Shown: one piece after another, positions 43,566-52,456 of the stretch | How positions within the stretch are numbered: position 1 is the first letter of the stretch | Layout of the letters: each line of letters opens with the position of its first letter | Assembly: GCA_018969975.1 (NCBI GenBank) | Contig: JAGWXI010000004.1 | Location: 1 to 64,000 of the forward strand | From: Burkholderiales bacterium | GTDB taxonomy: Bacteria > Pseudomonadota > Gammaproteobacteria > Burkholderiales > Burkholderiaceae_C | DNA length: 64,000 nt | Direction: 5' to 3' | Position numbers and translations under genes: made by a program | Notes under the pieces: model-generated | The model's database searches: none | The model's input: only the letters and a program-made list of their open reading frames with translations | What the model was told of the DNA's origin: nothing

Positions 43566-45288
43566 AACTCACACACCACGCCAAACATAAAGGCCAAGCC
43601 ACTGCTAGCGCAGTGAACCAGAGGCTTTTTGTTTCACTGCGTATTGTGGCAATGGTAGATAAGCAAGGGGTATAAATGAGCACAAACAACATAAAACTGT
43701 AAGCTTGGATCCAATTTAGGCTGTGCGTGATGGCATTGACCAACTGTTGTCCTTCTTGAGCGTAAATTACAGCAAGTGAACCAATCACAATCTCTTTAGC
43801 AACGAAGCCAAAAATCAAAGCGATTGTTAATTCAGCATGGATGCCCAAGGGGCTGATGACAGGAGCCATGAATTGGCCCATTTGACCGGCCCAAGAATCC
43901 AAGCTGCCACTCACAGCACCAACAGGAAAGTTAGTCAAAGCCCACACCAAGATCACACCCAGCACAATAAATTTAGTAGCTCGGTTTAAAAAATGCCTGA
44001 CTTCTTGCCAACCTCGCAAAACAATTTGTCGCGTTGTTGGGAAACGGTAGGGGGGCATTTCTAGGATGAATGCGTCGTTGTTGACATAGTGGTTTTTAAA
44101 TACAACCGAAGTCAGCATAGCCATTAAAAGACTCATCCAATAAAGCGAAAACAGAACCCAAGGCGCCTGTGTAGTTGTAAATAGTGCAGCTATGAAAAAA
44201 ACAAATACCTGCAAACGGGCTGAGCAAAGTGAAAAGGGGATGGTCAACATCGTTAAGTACCGCAGACCCCTTGAACGAATGACACGGGTGCCCATCAGGG
44301 CGGGGACATTGCAGCCAAAACCCATGAGGAGCATCACAAAACTTCGTCCATCGAGACCAAAGCGTGCCATGAGGGCATCCATCAAATAGGCCGCACGTGA
44401 CAAATAGCCAGTGTCTTCTACGATGCCCATAAATAGGAAGAACAAAATAATCAGCGGAATAAAACTCGCCACCGTACCCAGACCGTTATAGAGTCCGTCC
44501 AACAAGAGACCCTGCAACCACAGTGGCCACGACACTATCAAGGGCTCGAGAAATTCAGCGCGACATTGCGTCAATACCCAAGCTGTAGCGTCTTGCAAGG
44601 GTTTACCAATTGCAAAAACTCCTTGAAAAACCAGCAACATGACTGTAAAAAAAATGGGCAATCCTAACCACGGGTGTAATAGCAATTGATCCAGAGATTC
44701 AGTCAGTGCATGGGAAGCTCTTGCTGGGCTGCTGATGCATTGGGAAAATATTTTTTCAATCTGTTTGTTATCGAGCGTATGGGCGGGTAGTGGCTCTTTT
44801 GCCAAAAGCGCTTTCTGCATTGCAGGCAGTAACTGCTCCATGCCTTGTCCGTATTTTGCAGAGAGCAAACAAACAGGAACTCCGAGCTGTTGGCTGAGAC
44901 TTTGCGCGTCGGCATCCATACCTAGTTTGCGCGCTTCGTCCACCATATTCATCACCAGCAATACAGGTATTTGTAATTGCATGATGTGATGCACGAAACT
45001 GAGTTGACGTTCAATTTGTGGCGTGTTGAGTACGACCACCAAAAGGTCCGTAGTTTGCGTCTCTAAAAATGCTGTGACAACCTTCTCGTCGTCTGAAAAG
45101 CCATGCAAATCGTAAATACCAGGCAGATCGACGATTTGCACCATTTGATTGCCAACTAATAATTTGGCGCTGAGCAGTTCTACCGTGAGTCCGGGCCAAT
45201 TACCCACCTTTGCATGGGCCCCTGTTAAACGATTAAATAAGGTGGACTTGCCGGTATTGGGCATTCCCAACAGGGCAACGCGCTTCAT
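43525..45288 (-). CDS. feoB: Ferrous iron transporter FeoB
   Basis: A 587-residue Fe2+ transporter. The N-terminal G domain has GMPNTGKST (G1, 8-16), the switch-region GNWPGLTVE, DLPGIY (G3) and NMVD (G4). The membrane part has the two Gate motifs around GFGCNVPALMGTRVIRS and the later FGFVAKEIVIGSLAVIY. It is shorter than E. coli FeoB (773 residues), which fits compact FeoB proteins of betaproteobacteria. It overlaps feoA by 4 bp. No FeoC is present. Iron control by Fur is suggested by the sites upstream of feoA. Confidence 0.93.
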   Translation of the reverse strand: MKRVALLGMPNTGKSTLFNRLTGAHAKVGNWPGLTVELLSAKLLVGNQMVQIVDLPGIYDLHGFSDDEKVVTAFLETQTTDLLVVVLNTPQIERQLSFVHHIMQLQIPVLLVMNMVDEARKLGMDADAQSLSQQLGVPVCLLSAKYGQGMEQLLPAMQKALLAKEPLPAHTLDNKQIEKIFSQCISSPARASHALTESLDQLLLHPWLGLPIFFTVMLLVFQGVFAIGKPLQDATAWVLTQCRAEFLEPLIVSWPLWLQGLLLDGLYNGLGTVASFIPLIILFFLFMGIVEDTGYLSRAAYLMDALMARFGLDGRSFVMLLMGFGCNVPALMGTRVIRSRGLRYLTMLTIPFSLCSARLQVFVFFIAALFTTTQAPWVLFSLYWMSLLMAMLTSVVFKNHYVNNDAFILEMPPYRFPTTRQIVLRGWQEVRHFLNRATKFIVLGVILVWALTNFPVGAVSGSLDSWAGQMGQFMAPVISPLGIHAELTIALIFGFVAKEIVIGSLAVIYAQEGQQLVNAITHSLNWIQAYSFMLFVLIYTPCLSTIATIRSETKSLWFTALAVAWPLCLAWCVSFVFYQMANYFVGT

Positions 45289-45536
45289 GGTGCAACAGCG
45301 ATGCAGCGCGCTTCATGGCGCCGCAAAATGATTTCTGTGGTTCCTACCCGCAGGTGAATCGGCCCGCCCCAGCTTGCGCGCCTGAGCACTTGCACCCATT
45401 TGCCGGGACGCAGTCCCAAAGCAGCAAAACGCTTGCGGAGTTCGAGTTCAACGTTTATTGAATCTATGCATGCGCTCACACCAGTATTCAATTTTTCCAA
45501 GGTCCTAAGTGCTTGCATTGGAAGAGGGGGGTTCAT
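45285..45536 (-). CDS. feoA: FeoA-domain protein
   Basis: An 83-residue SH3-like FeoA protein that partners FeoB in ferrous iron uptake. The family core is visible as RKRFAALGLRPGKWVQVLRR followed by GPIHLRVGTTEIILRRHEA. It is the first gene of the leftward feo operon. The start sits 19 bp from a 19-bp Fur-box-like dyad, which would overlap or adjoin its promoter. Confidence 0.9.
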   Translation of the reverse strand: MNPPLPMQALRTLEKLNTGVSACIDSINVELELRKRFAALGLRPGKWVQVLRRASWGGPIHLRVGTTEIILRRHEARCIAVAP

Positions 45537-45555
45537 TAGAAATACACCAAAAAGC

Positions 45556-45574
45556 GCAAATAGGAATGATTTGC
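45556..45574. promoter_or_regulatory. Candidate Fur box upstream of feoA
   Basis: GCAAAT-N7-ATTTGC is a perfect dyad of 19 bp, the length of a classical Fur box, and agrees with 11 of 19 positions of the E. coli consensus. It lies in the 128-bp gap between divergent feoA and fur, right before feoA. It would allow iron-loaded Fur to repress the feo genes. Confidence 0.55.
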
Positions 45575-45616
45575 ATTAGCTAAAATTCTATCCCATCTGG
45601 CATGATGCGACCGAAT

Positions 45617-45635
45617 GCAAATTAGCAAAGTTTGC
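45617..45635. promoter_or_regulatory. Second Fur-box-like dyad upstream of fur
   Basis: GCAAA-N9-TTTGC, again spanning 19 bp, is 29 bp before the fur start codon. The outer arms match the site near feoA. It may mediate autoregulation of fur. The evidence is weaker because the arms are only five bases long. Confidence 0.4.
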
Positions 45636-45664
45636 GGCAAGTCAAATAACTCGAGGTTAAAAAC

Positions 45665-46099
45665 ATGGATACGCAAGCGAATGCAGCGCTTTTAAAAATG
45701 AAGGGTTTAAAAATCACCACCCCTCGGTTGGCTGTTTTAGAAATTTTTCAAAAAAGCAAAGACCGCCATTTGAGTGCGGAAGATGTTTATAGAGAAGCCT
45801 TGGCCAAGGACGGTGACTTGGGTTTAGCAACGGTCTATCGTGTACTTACCCAACTCTCAGATGTTGGCTTATTGGCGTCCACCAACTTTGAAACGGGTAA
45901 AACCACATTTGAATTAAATGAAGGCGGCCACCATGACCATTTAGTCTGCTTGAGTTGTGGTTCAGTGGTGGAGTTCAATGACGAGGAAATAGAAAACCGT
46001 CAGGAACTTATTGCAGCGCAACACGGATTTCGCTTAGTGAACCATTCCATGGCGTTGTATGGTGTTTGCTCAAAACCAGCATGCTCTAAAGTTAGCTAG
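45665..46099 (+). CDS. fur: Ferric uptake regulator Fur
   Basis: A 144-residue Fur. The winged helix includes [19 protein letters not shown] (about 52-70). Metal sites are visible as GGHHDHLVC (H89, H90, D91, H92) with E83 and H127, and structural zinc cysteines C95, C98, C135 and C140. It represses iron-uptake genes when bound to Fe2+. It diverges from feoAB and ends with an 8-bp overlap on the convergent otnI. It is the only classical DNA-binding repressor seen in this window. Confidence 0.93.
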   Translation: MDTQANAALLKMKGLKITTPRLAVLEIFQKSKDRHLSAEDVYREALAKDGDLGLATVYRVLTQLSDVGLLASTNFETGKTTFELNEGGHHDHLVCLSCGSVVEFNDEEIENRQELIAAQHGFRLVNHSMALYGVCSKPACSKVS

Positions 46100-46928
46100 T
46101 CATTTTTAACCAACCTAGCCCTGCGCTTGTTCCACCGGGCTGCCCACCCCCTCGAGGCTTGTATTCACATCCCACCCAGCCTTGCCAGTTGCAGGTCTTT
46201 GAAACTTCGTCGATCACATTAAATAAATACGGGTAGTTGATCTCGCCGATATTGGGTTCGTGCCGCTCGGGTACACCCGCAATTTGAAAATGGCCTACGC
46301 GCCCAGTAGGCAGGTATTGACGTATTTTCATGGCCACATCGCCTTCGACGATTTGGCAATGGTAGAGGTCCATTTGCACTTGGAGGTTGGATGCGCCAAC
46401 TTCTTCAATGATGCTATGCGCTTGGTCTTGGCGGTTTAAATAAAAGCCAGGAATATCTCGGGTGTTGATGGGCTCTATCAATACATGCAAGCCTTGCTTG
46501 GCGGCGAGCGATGCTGCCCAGCGTAGGTTGCTGACATAAGTGGGGCGGTTACTAGCATGGGTCTGATCAGAGCCCAACAAGCCTGCCATCACATGGATAC
46601 GCGGGCATCCTAAGGCCTCGGCATAACGCAATGCCATTTCAACGCCTTGCTGAAATTCTTTCTCTCTACCGGGAATGCTGGCAGTTCCGCGCGTATTGCT
46701 GTTCCAAGCTTGGTCGATGCTGTTGGGGTCGCTACCACCGGGCGGCGCATTAAACAACACTTGTTGCAGATGGTTGGCTTGAAGCCGTGCGGCTAATTCT
46801 TCTGGCGAATAGGCATAAGGAAACAAAAACTCTACAGCCGTAAATCCATCTTGGGCCGCGGCTTCAAAGCGGTCTAGAAAAGGCAACTCTGGGTACATCA
46901 TCGTCAGATTGGCGGCGAATTGGGGCAT
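46092..46928 (-). CDS. otnI: 2-oxotetronate isomerase (OtnI, hydroxypyruvate isomerase family)
   Basis: A 278-residue TIM-barrel isomerase of the Hyi/OtnI family. [20 protein letters not shown] at the N-terminus, [15 protein letters not shown] and the metal-ligand stretch [10 protein letters not shown] are typical. In the known tetronate pathway OtnI interconverts 2-oxo- and 3-oxo-tetronate. It is the last gene of the leftward operon, 46 bp after otnC, preceded by AGGAA. Ordinary hydroxypyruvate isomerase is the alternative, but linkage to otnC, otnK and ltnD favours OtnI. Confidence 0.88.
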   Translation of the reverse strand: MPQFAANLTMMYPELPFLDRFEAAAQDGFTAVEFLFPYAYSPEELAARLQANHLQQVLFNAPPGGSDPNSIDQAWNSNTRGTASIPGREKEFQQGVEMALRYAEALGCPRIHVMAGLLGSDQTHASNRPTYVSNLRWAASLAAKQGLHVLIEPINTRDIPGFYLNRQDQAHSIIEEVGASNLQVQMDLYHCQIVEGDVAMKIRQYLPTGRVGHFQIAGVPERHEPNIGEINYPYLFNVIDEVSKTCNWQGWVGCEYKPRGGGQPGGTSAGLGWLKMTS

Positions 46929-46974
46929 GTATGTTCCTAAAAATTATTTTGATCAATGGGTTCAGGTGCAGGCA

Positions 46975-47697
46975 CTACCACTTAGCGCCAAATGTTTCGC
47001 GTAACTCTTGAATTTGCTGAGAGTTCAGGGGCGAGATGGGCCTTGTCGCTTGGACCATCAATTGGGCAGTTTCTTCTAGCTCTTCCAAAACTGCCATGGT
47101 GGATGCAGGTGCGTGGTGCCACACATTGGGCCCGAGTCGCGACAACATGACAGCGCGAATAGGTGTGCCTTGCTCTCCATATTTCGTGATGGTGCGTGCT
47201 ACTGCTTCAGCGGCCTCAGCTGCACCCGGACGGTGGTAATCGATCACAGGCACATGGCCAACTTTCATCACAAAGTAGGGAGTGATGGGGGGCAACAACT
47301 CTTGGGTTATCGCAAAACTGCTGCGGGTTTGAACTGAATCGTGGTCTTTCAAAGTCAAAGCAACACAGTGCGTGCTATGCGTGTGTATGACGCAACGCGT
47401 AGAGGGATCAAATGCAACAGATGCACCGTAAATACGCCGGTGCAGAGCAATGGTTTTGCTGGGGCTGTCTCCGCTGATAGGGTGTCCTTCTGCATCTAGT
47501 AGTGACAACTTAGCAGGATCTAAAAAACCTAAACAGACATCGGTCGGTGTAATTAAAAAACCATGGTCTAAACGCACACTGATATTGCCAGCCGTAGCGT
47601 GTACATAGCCACGCTCGAAAAGACTTTTACCGACGCGACAAATTTCTTCTCGCGCGCGTGACTCGCTCAGTGCAGCAGAAGTGGTCAATGCAGTCAT
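46975..47697 (-). CDS. otnC: 3-oxo-tetronate 4-phosphate decarboxylase (OtnC, class II aldolase family)
   Basis: A 240-residue zinc enzyme of the class II aldolase/adducin family. ERGYVHATAGNISVRL gives the substrate loop, HTHSTHC carries two zinc histidines, and a third lies in the region around VPVIDYHRPG. OtnC removes CO2 from 3-oxo-tetronate 4-phosphate to give dihydroxyacetone phosphate. It overlaps otnK by 4 bp, placing kinase and decarboxylase in direct succession. Confidence 0.9.
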   Translation of the reverse strand: MTALTTSAALSESRAREEICRVGKSLFERGYVHATAGNISVRLDHGFLITPTDVCLGFLDPAKLSLLDAEGHPISGDSPSKTIALHRRIYGASVAFDPSTRCVIHTHSTHCVALTLKDHDSVQTRSSFAITQELLPPITPYFVMKVGHVPVIDYHRPGAAEAAEAVARTITKYGEQGTPIRAVMLSRLGPNVWHHAPASTMAVLEELEETAQLMVQATRPISPLNSQQIQELRETFGAKW

Positions 47698-48971
47698 GGT
47701 TGTTGCGACAAAGTAGTAAAAGCTTTGGTGAAAAAATCATCGGTACCAAAGTTGCCTGATTTCAAAGTGATATGCAAACCACCACTTGGAGTATGCGCAT
47801 GGCACCAAGGCACACCTGGGTCAATTTGTGGTCCGATTTGCAGTTGATCAACACCGAGTGCTTGCACACATGCGCCAGATGTCTCGCCACCTGCAACTAC
47901 CAGTTGGGCAACACCAAGTTGAACCAAGCCAGCTGCAATGGCGGCCAGGGCTTGTTCTACTTGATGTCCAGCTGCTTCTACGCCCAATTGCGATTGCACG
48001 GCATGCACCGACTCTGGCGTAGCGGTGGAATACACCAATACAGGACCAGACGCCAAATGGCCTTGGGCCCAGGCAAGTGCATCTTGCACCAAGTCTTGCC
48101 AACTGCCTTTCAATTGCAAAGGGTTTATTAAAAAAGCAGGACGACCAGAGTCTTTGAATTGCGCAACCTGTCTATTAGTGGCTTGCGAGCAACTGCCCGA
48201 AATAATGGCTTGTAGACCAGAGGCTGTAGGCAATACGCTGGCTTGCGGTGTGGGCAGGAGTCCAAAGTTTTGAGGCAAACCAATCGCTACACCAGAGCCC
48301 GCAGTCACAAGCGGCATACCTTTGAGCGCGGGCCCTAAACGCATCAAGTCGTCATTAGAAACAGCGTCAACTACTGCAATGCGAACGCCTTGTTGTTTCA
48401 GATTAGTTATTTCTTGTTGGATGGCTAAAGCACCTTGCGCAATAGTTTTGTGGCCAAGCAAGCCGACCTTGCTTTTGCACTGCGCTTGCATCACACGTAC
48501 CAAATTGGCGTCGGTCATGGGTGTAAGCGGATGGTGTTGCATGCCGGATTCGTTGAGCAACACATCGCCCACAAACAAATAGCCTTTGAAAACGGTACGA
48601 CCGTTATCTGGAAATGCAGGGGTAGCAATGGTGAAGTCGGTTTCAAGCGCTTGCATCAGCGCTTCGCTGACAGGGCCTATGTTGCCTTGCGCTGTGCTGT
48701 CAAAGGTAGAGCAGTATTTGAAATAAATTTGTTGCGCACCCTGAGATTGCAACCACTCCAAGGCTTGTAACGATTGAGCGACAGCTTCTTGAGGTGCAAT
48801 AGTGCGCGACTTCAAGGCAACTACAACAGCGTCTACTTCCGCCGAGAGCGGTGCGTTGGGGACGCCAATCGTTTGGACCACCCGCATGCCTGCGCGGACC
48901 AAATTGTTGGCCAAGTCAGTGGCACCTGTGAAGTCGTCGGCGATACAGCCTAATAGAAGTGGTTTGGGCAT
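47694..48971 (-). CDS. otnK: 3-oxo-tetronate kinase (OtnK, four-carbon acid sugar kinase family)
   Basis: A 425-residue kinase of the DUF1537 family, now known as four-carbon acid sugar kinases. The N-terminal substrate domain opens LLGCIADDFTGATDLAN and the C-terminal ATP domain includes VVAGGETSGACVQALGV. It phosphorylates 3-oxo-tetronate before decarboxylation. It is 21 bp after ltnD. The length is standard and the start has no competing upstream codon of note. Confidence 0.92.
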   Translation of the reverse strand: MPKPLLLGCIADDFTGATDLANNLVRAGMRVVQTIGVPNAPLSAEVDAVVVALKSRTIAPQEAVAQSLQALEWLQSQGAQQIYFKYCSTFDSTAQGNIGPVSEALMQALETDFTIATPAFPDNGRTVFKGYLFVGDVLLNESGMQHHPLTPMTDANLVRVMQAQCKSKVGLLGHKTIAQGALAIQQEITNLKQQGVRIAVVDAVSNDDLMRLGPALKGMPLVTAGSGVAIGLPQNFGLLPTPQASVLPTASGLQAIISGSCSQATNRQVAQFKDSGRPAFLINPLQLKGSWQDLVQDALAWAQGHLASGPVLVYSTATPESVHAVQSQLGVEAAGHQVEQALAAIAAGLVQLGVAQLVVAGGETSGACVQALGVDQLQIGPQIDPGVPWCHAHTPSGGLHITLKSGNFGTDDFFTKAFTTLSQQP

Positions 48972-48992
48972 AAGAGCGGGTGCTGGGTTGTT

Positions 48993-49910
48993 TTACTTTT
49001 TTGCGTGTGGCAATTCGATGCCAGGAAATATTTTGATCACAGCGCTGTCGTCTTCTTTGGCAAACCCCGCAGTCGAAGCTTGCATAAACATTTGGTGCGC
49101 GGTGCTCGACAAGGGCAGTGGAAACTTGCTAGCACGGGCCAAGTCCAAGACTAAGCCGAGATCTTTCACAAAAATATCGACAGCTGACAAAGGCGTGTAA
49201 TCGGCAGCCAGCACATGGGCCATGCGGTTTTCAAACATCCAACTGTTACCAGCGCTGTGGGTGATGACCTCGTACAACGCCTCTGGATTGACACCTTCGC
49301 GTAAACCCAAGGCCATCGCTTCAGCCGCCGCAGCGATATGCACGCCCGCTAACAATTGGTTGATGATCTTGACTTTGCTCCCAGCCCCCGCATGGTCGCC
49401 CAATTTGTAGACCTTGCCCGCCATCGCATCCAATATGGCTTCACATTTGGCGTATGCATCCGGTTTAGCGGCAGTCATCATGGTCATTTCGCCACTGGCG
49501 GCTTTGGCTGCGCCGCCAGAGATGGGTGCATCCACATACAGCAGACCCAGCTTTTCTAATCGGGCCTCTAGCGCGACTGACCAATTGGGGTCGACGGTGG
49601 AGCACATCACAAAAACACTACCCGCGCGCATGGTATCGGCGCATCCTGTGCCGTCGCCACGGGGTCCAAACAAGACGTCTTCAGTTTGTGCGGCATTGAC
49701 CACTACGCTCACCACTACGTCACACAGAGCGCCAAGCTCAGCGACGCTGCTACAGGCATATCCGCCTTCTTTGGAGAATTTTTCAGCGACTTCGCGTCGC
49801 ACATCGAAGACATACACCTCAAAGCCTGCGCGGCGCAAGGATGCGGCCATGCCAGAGCCCATGGCGCCTAATCCGATCAGGCCAACTTTGGAGGAAACTG
49901 AGGGCGTCAT
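48993..49910 (-). CDS. ltnD: L-threonate dehydrogenase (LtnD, beta-hydroxyacid dehydrogenase family)
   Basis: A 305-residue NAD-dependent enzyme. The Rossmann loop is GLIGLGAMGSGMA (about 10-22). DAPISGGAAKAASGEMTMM is the substrate-binding signature and K180-type KIINQLL carries the catalytic lysine (GAGSKVKIINQLLAG). It oxidises L-threonate, or D-erythronate in related enzymes, to a 2-oxo-tetronate. It is 3 bp after the PrpD-family gene and 21 bp before otnK. The exact stereochemistry cannot be read from the sequence. Confidence 0.88.
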   Translation of the reverse strand: MTPSVSSKVGLIGLGAMGSGMAASLRRAGFEVYVFDVRREVAEKFSKEGGYACSSVAELGALCDVVVSVVVNAAQTEDVLFGPRGDGTGCADTMRAGSVFVMCSTVDPNWSVALEARLEKLGLLYVDAPISGGAAKAASGEMTMMTAAKPDAYAKCEAILDAMAGKVYKLGDHAGAGSKVKIINQLLAGVHIAAAAEAMALGLREGVNPEALYEVITHSAGNSWMFENRMAHVLAADYTPLSAVDIFVKDLGLVLDLARASKFPLPLSSTAHQMFMQASTAGFAKEDDSAVIKIFPGIELPHAKK

Positions 49911-49913
49911 GCT

Positions 49914-51284
49914 TTAAGCCTTGGTCAGTGCAACAAGAGCTTGCACATTCGCCGCTTGTCCCAAGCCCCAACACGCTTGCAAAAGTGCGTTGGTTTTGTC
50001 TGCACCAATCACAGCGTCACTCATGCCGTGGAATTTAGCTTCCAAGGCGGCATCGGTCATGGGGCGTTGCACCGAGCCGATCGCGTGCTCCACGAATACA
50101 TGGATTTTGCGACCGTCTTTCAAAAAAGCAGTGAGGTCAGTGCTTTCTTCGCGGATGTTGTTGTCTACCGTGGCATGCACTTTACGGCGAAGAGTAACTA
50201 CGTCTTCACGGTTGACGATGTGGTCATCAAATTCTTCTTCCGCTGCACGGCCAAAGATCAAGCCTGCCGCGCAGCCGTGGTAGACGCTGAATTTGCCTTG
50301 CAAGCCGTCGGTAGGTTCTTTTTTGCCAGTGAGTTCGAGCACCAAGGAGTGCACGCGCAATTCGATGCGCTCTACATCCTCTGCCTTGACACCTTGGTCG
50401 CGCAATTGCACGCATGCATCAATACTGGGATGGATCACGATGCCGCACGCAAATGGTTTGTATGTGTTGGAGCTGATTTCAAAGCGTTTGCCTAGTTCGT
50501 CGGTAACTTCGTTCCAGTCGTATTTGGTCGAGACTACTTGCGCCCATCCACGCGGTGCTTCCAGGGCTTTACCGCTTGCTGTGAAGCCATGTTTGGCCAT
50601 CAACGCAGACATCAAACCTGCGCGCGCAGCACCTCCTGGATGGAAGGGCTTGGTCATAGTGCCAAATTGCTCGCGCAGGCCAATCGGCTGCGATGCCGCG
50701 ATACCCAAAGCCATTGCAGTTTGTTGGGTGTTGAGTTGGAGCAATCGCGCGCAAGCTGCAGCAGAACCCAACATGCCGGTCGTACCGGTGATGTGCCAAC
50801 CGCGGTCGTAATGCTCGGGATAGACGGTATTGCCCAAGCGGCAGGCTACGTCGATGCCAAGTACTAATGCATCTATCACCGCACGGCCTGATGCACCCAA
50901 ATGCTCTGCTAGTGGCAATAAAGCGGAAGCAACAGGACCCGCAGGGTGAATGATGGTTCTGAGATGGGTGTCGTCAAAGTCAAAGGTGTGGGAAGTGATG
51001 CCATGGATCAATGCGGCGCTTGCCATGTCGACACGCTCACTGCGACCGGCGATGCTGGCTTGCGGAGCAGGCTGCAGCATATGGACGGCAGACAGCGCAG
51101 CGCGCGCTGCTGCGTGGTCACTTGCGCCAATGGCGCATCCGAGCCAATTGAGAAAAGTACGATGCGCTTCGTGCTCTACCGCATCCGACCATCCTTTCGA
51201 AGGATGGGTGGCGACAAATTCAGCCAAGATCTGGGTGATGGCGGGTGCGTGGTGGTCTGCGACGGTGTTGGTATTGGTAGCCAT
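49914..51284 (-). CDS. MmgE/PrpD-family protein
   Basis: A 456-residue protein of the MmgE/PrpD family (2-methylcitrate dehydratase, cis-aconitate decarboxylase and iminodisuccinate epimerase relatives). Family hallmarks are HTFDFDDTHLRTIIHPAGPV, TGTTGMLGSAAACARLL and KPFACGIVIHP. It should act on a hydroxy-dicarboxylate or tricarboxylate. The neighbouring threonate genes have no known step for such an enzyme, so its role in the operon is unclear. It lies 53 bp after the Bug receptor gene and 3 bp before ltnD. Confidence 0.87.
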   Translation of the reverse strand: MATNTNTVADHHAPAITQILAEFVATHPSKGWSDAVEHEAHRTFLNWLGCAIGASDHAAARAALSAVHMLQPAPQASIAGRSERVDMASAALIHGITSHTFDFDDTHLRTIIHPAGPVASALLPLAEHLGASGRAVIDALVLGIDVACRLGNTVYPEHYDRGWHITGTTGMLGSAAACARLLQLNTQQTAMALGIAASQPIGLREQFGTMTKPFHPGGAARAGLMSALMAKHGFTASGKALEAPRGWAQVVSTKYDWNEVTDELGKRFEISSNTYKPFACGIVIHPSIDACVQLRDQGVKAEDVERIELRVHSLVLELTGKKEPTDGLQGKFSVYHGCAAGLIFGRAAEEEFDDHIVNREDVVTLRRKVHATVDNNIREESTDLTAFLKDGRKIHVFVEHAIGSVQRPMTDAALEAKFHGMSDAVIGADKTNALLQACWGLGQAANVQALVALTKA

Positions 51285-51337
51285 AGGGGTGAATCAATTG
51301 AGAAGGTGAAATGGGAAACGAGAAGCAGCGAAAAATT

Positions 51338-52309
51338 TTAGGAGTCCAGCGTGATTCCCCGTTCTTTGGCCAATGCCGTCCAGCGCGCAATATCGGCTTT
51401 CATATAAGCGGCAAAAGCTTCTGGGGTCATAGGAAGCAGTTCGACAGCCTCCGCTGAGAGTTTTTCTTTGAAGTCGGGTTGCGCTAAGACTTTGCCCAGC
51501 GCTTCGTTGATTTGTTTAACGATGGGGGAAGGCATATTGGCTGGCCCAACAATGCCATACCACTGTTGCGCATCAAAGCCCTTGAGGCCGACTTCTTCTA
51601 GGGTGGGGACGTCTTTGAGTTGAGAGTGGCGGTGGGTGCCTGTTACAGCTAAGGCGCGAATGCGACCACCACGAATATGCGCAAGAGCCGCTGCCAAGCC
51701 AGGAAACATGGCCTGGGTTTGTCCGGCAATCAGATCGGTTGTGGCAGGTGCAATACCGCGGTAAGGAATATGCACCATGAAGGTTGCAGTTTGGAGTTTG
51801 AAGAGTTCTGCCGTGAGATGGGTGAGCGAGCCGGCCCCCGCCGAGCCATAAGACACCTTGCCAGGATTTTTGCGTATGTAATCCAAAAAACCTTTGACAT
51901 CTTGAACGGGTAGAGCCGCATTGACGCACAGCACATTCGGCGTGCTGCCGATCATGCCAATAGGCGTGAAATCTTTGATCGCGTCATAAGGGAGTTTGCG
52001 CGTGGCGGGTGCTGTGCCGTGGGTGGCCACATAGCCTTGCATCAAGGTGTAACCGTCTGCTGGCGCGCGCGCGGTGGTTTGGGAAGCGATAACTCCACCG
52101 CCGCCGCCAAGATTGTCGACCACGATGGTTTGTCCCAGCACACGCCCTAGGCGCTCACAGACGGTGCGACCCACCATATCAGAGCCCCCACCAGCTGAGA
52201 CGGGAACGATGTAGCGAATGGTTTTGCTGGGGTAAGGGGTCTGAGCCATCGATGTACGGGACAAGCCCCAACCCAAAGGGGCCGCCAAAAGCAGGGATCG
52301 ACGTTGCAT
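51338..52309 (-). CDS. Bug/TctC-family periplasmic solute receptor
   Basis: A 323-residue receptor, complete. The signal region MQRRSLLLAAPLGWGLSRTSMAQ precedes the mature start YPSKTIRYIVPVSAGGGSD, the glycine-rich N-terminal Bug motif. GSAGAGSLTHLTAELF and HIPYRGIAPATTDLIAGQ are the loops that hold a carboxylate ligand. It is first in the leftward threonate operon. No TctA or TctB permease gene is linked, so it must work with one encoded elsewhere. Confidence 0.9.
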   Translation of the reverse strand: MQRRSLLLAAPLGWGLSRTSMAQTPYPSKTIRYIVPVSAGGGSDMVGRTVCERLGRVLGQTIVVDNLGGGGGVIASQTTARAPADGYTLMQGYVATHGTAPATRKLPYDAIKDFTPIGMIGSTPNVLCVNAALPVQDVKGFLDYIRKNPGKVSYGSAGAGSLTHLTAELFKLQTATFMVHIPYRGIAPATTDLIAGQTQAMFPGLAAALAHIRGGRIRALAVTGTHRHSQLKDVPTLEEVGLKGFDAQQWYGIVGPANMPSPIVKQINEALGKVLAQPDFKEKLSAEAVELLPMTPEAFAAYMKADIARWTALAKERGITLDS

Positions 52310-52348
52310 GAGAAAAATCCTTCAAGTAAGACTTTGCAATAAGATGCT

Positions 52349-52382
52349 GGGGAACGTGGCGTACTAGAAGGGCACGCTCCCC
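52349..52382. repeat. Imperfect hairpin between divergent operons
   Basis: GGGGAACGTG (52349-52358) pairs with CACGCTCCCC (52373-52382) with one mismatch across a 14-base loop. It lies in the 147-bp gap between the divergent Bug receptor and the second Liv-type receptor genes. No T-run follows, and both flanking genes point away from it. An operator or RNA structure in one leader is therefore more likely than a terminator. Confidence 0.35.
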
Positions 52383-52456
52383 ACTAACAGTTTAAAGTAC
52401 TGCCCTTCCAACCTAACCAAAAGCCATCCCTTTTCTTTCCCCTTGGAGACTCCTAG

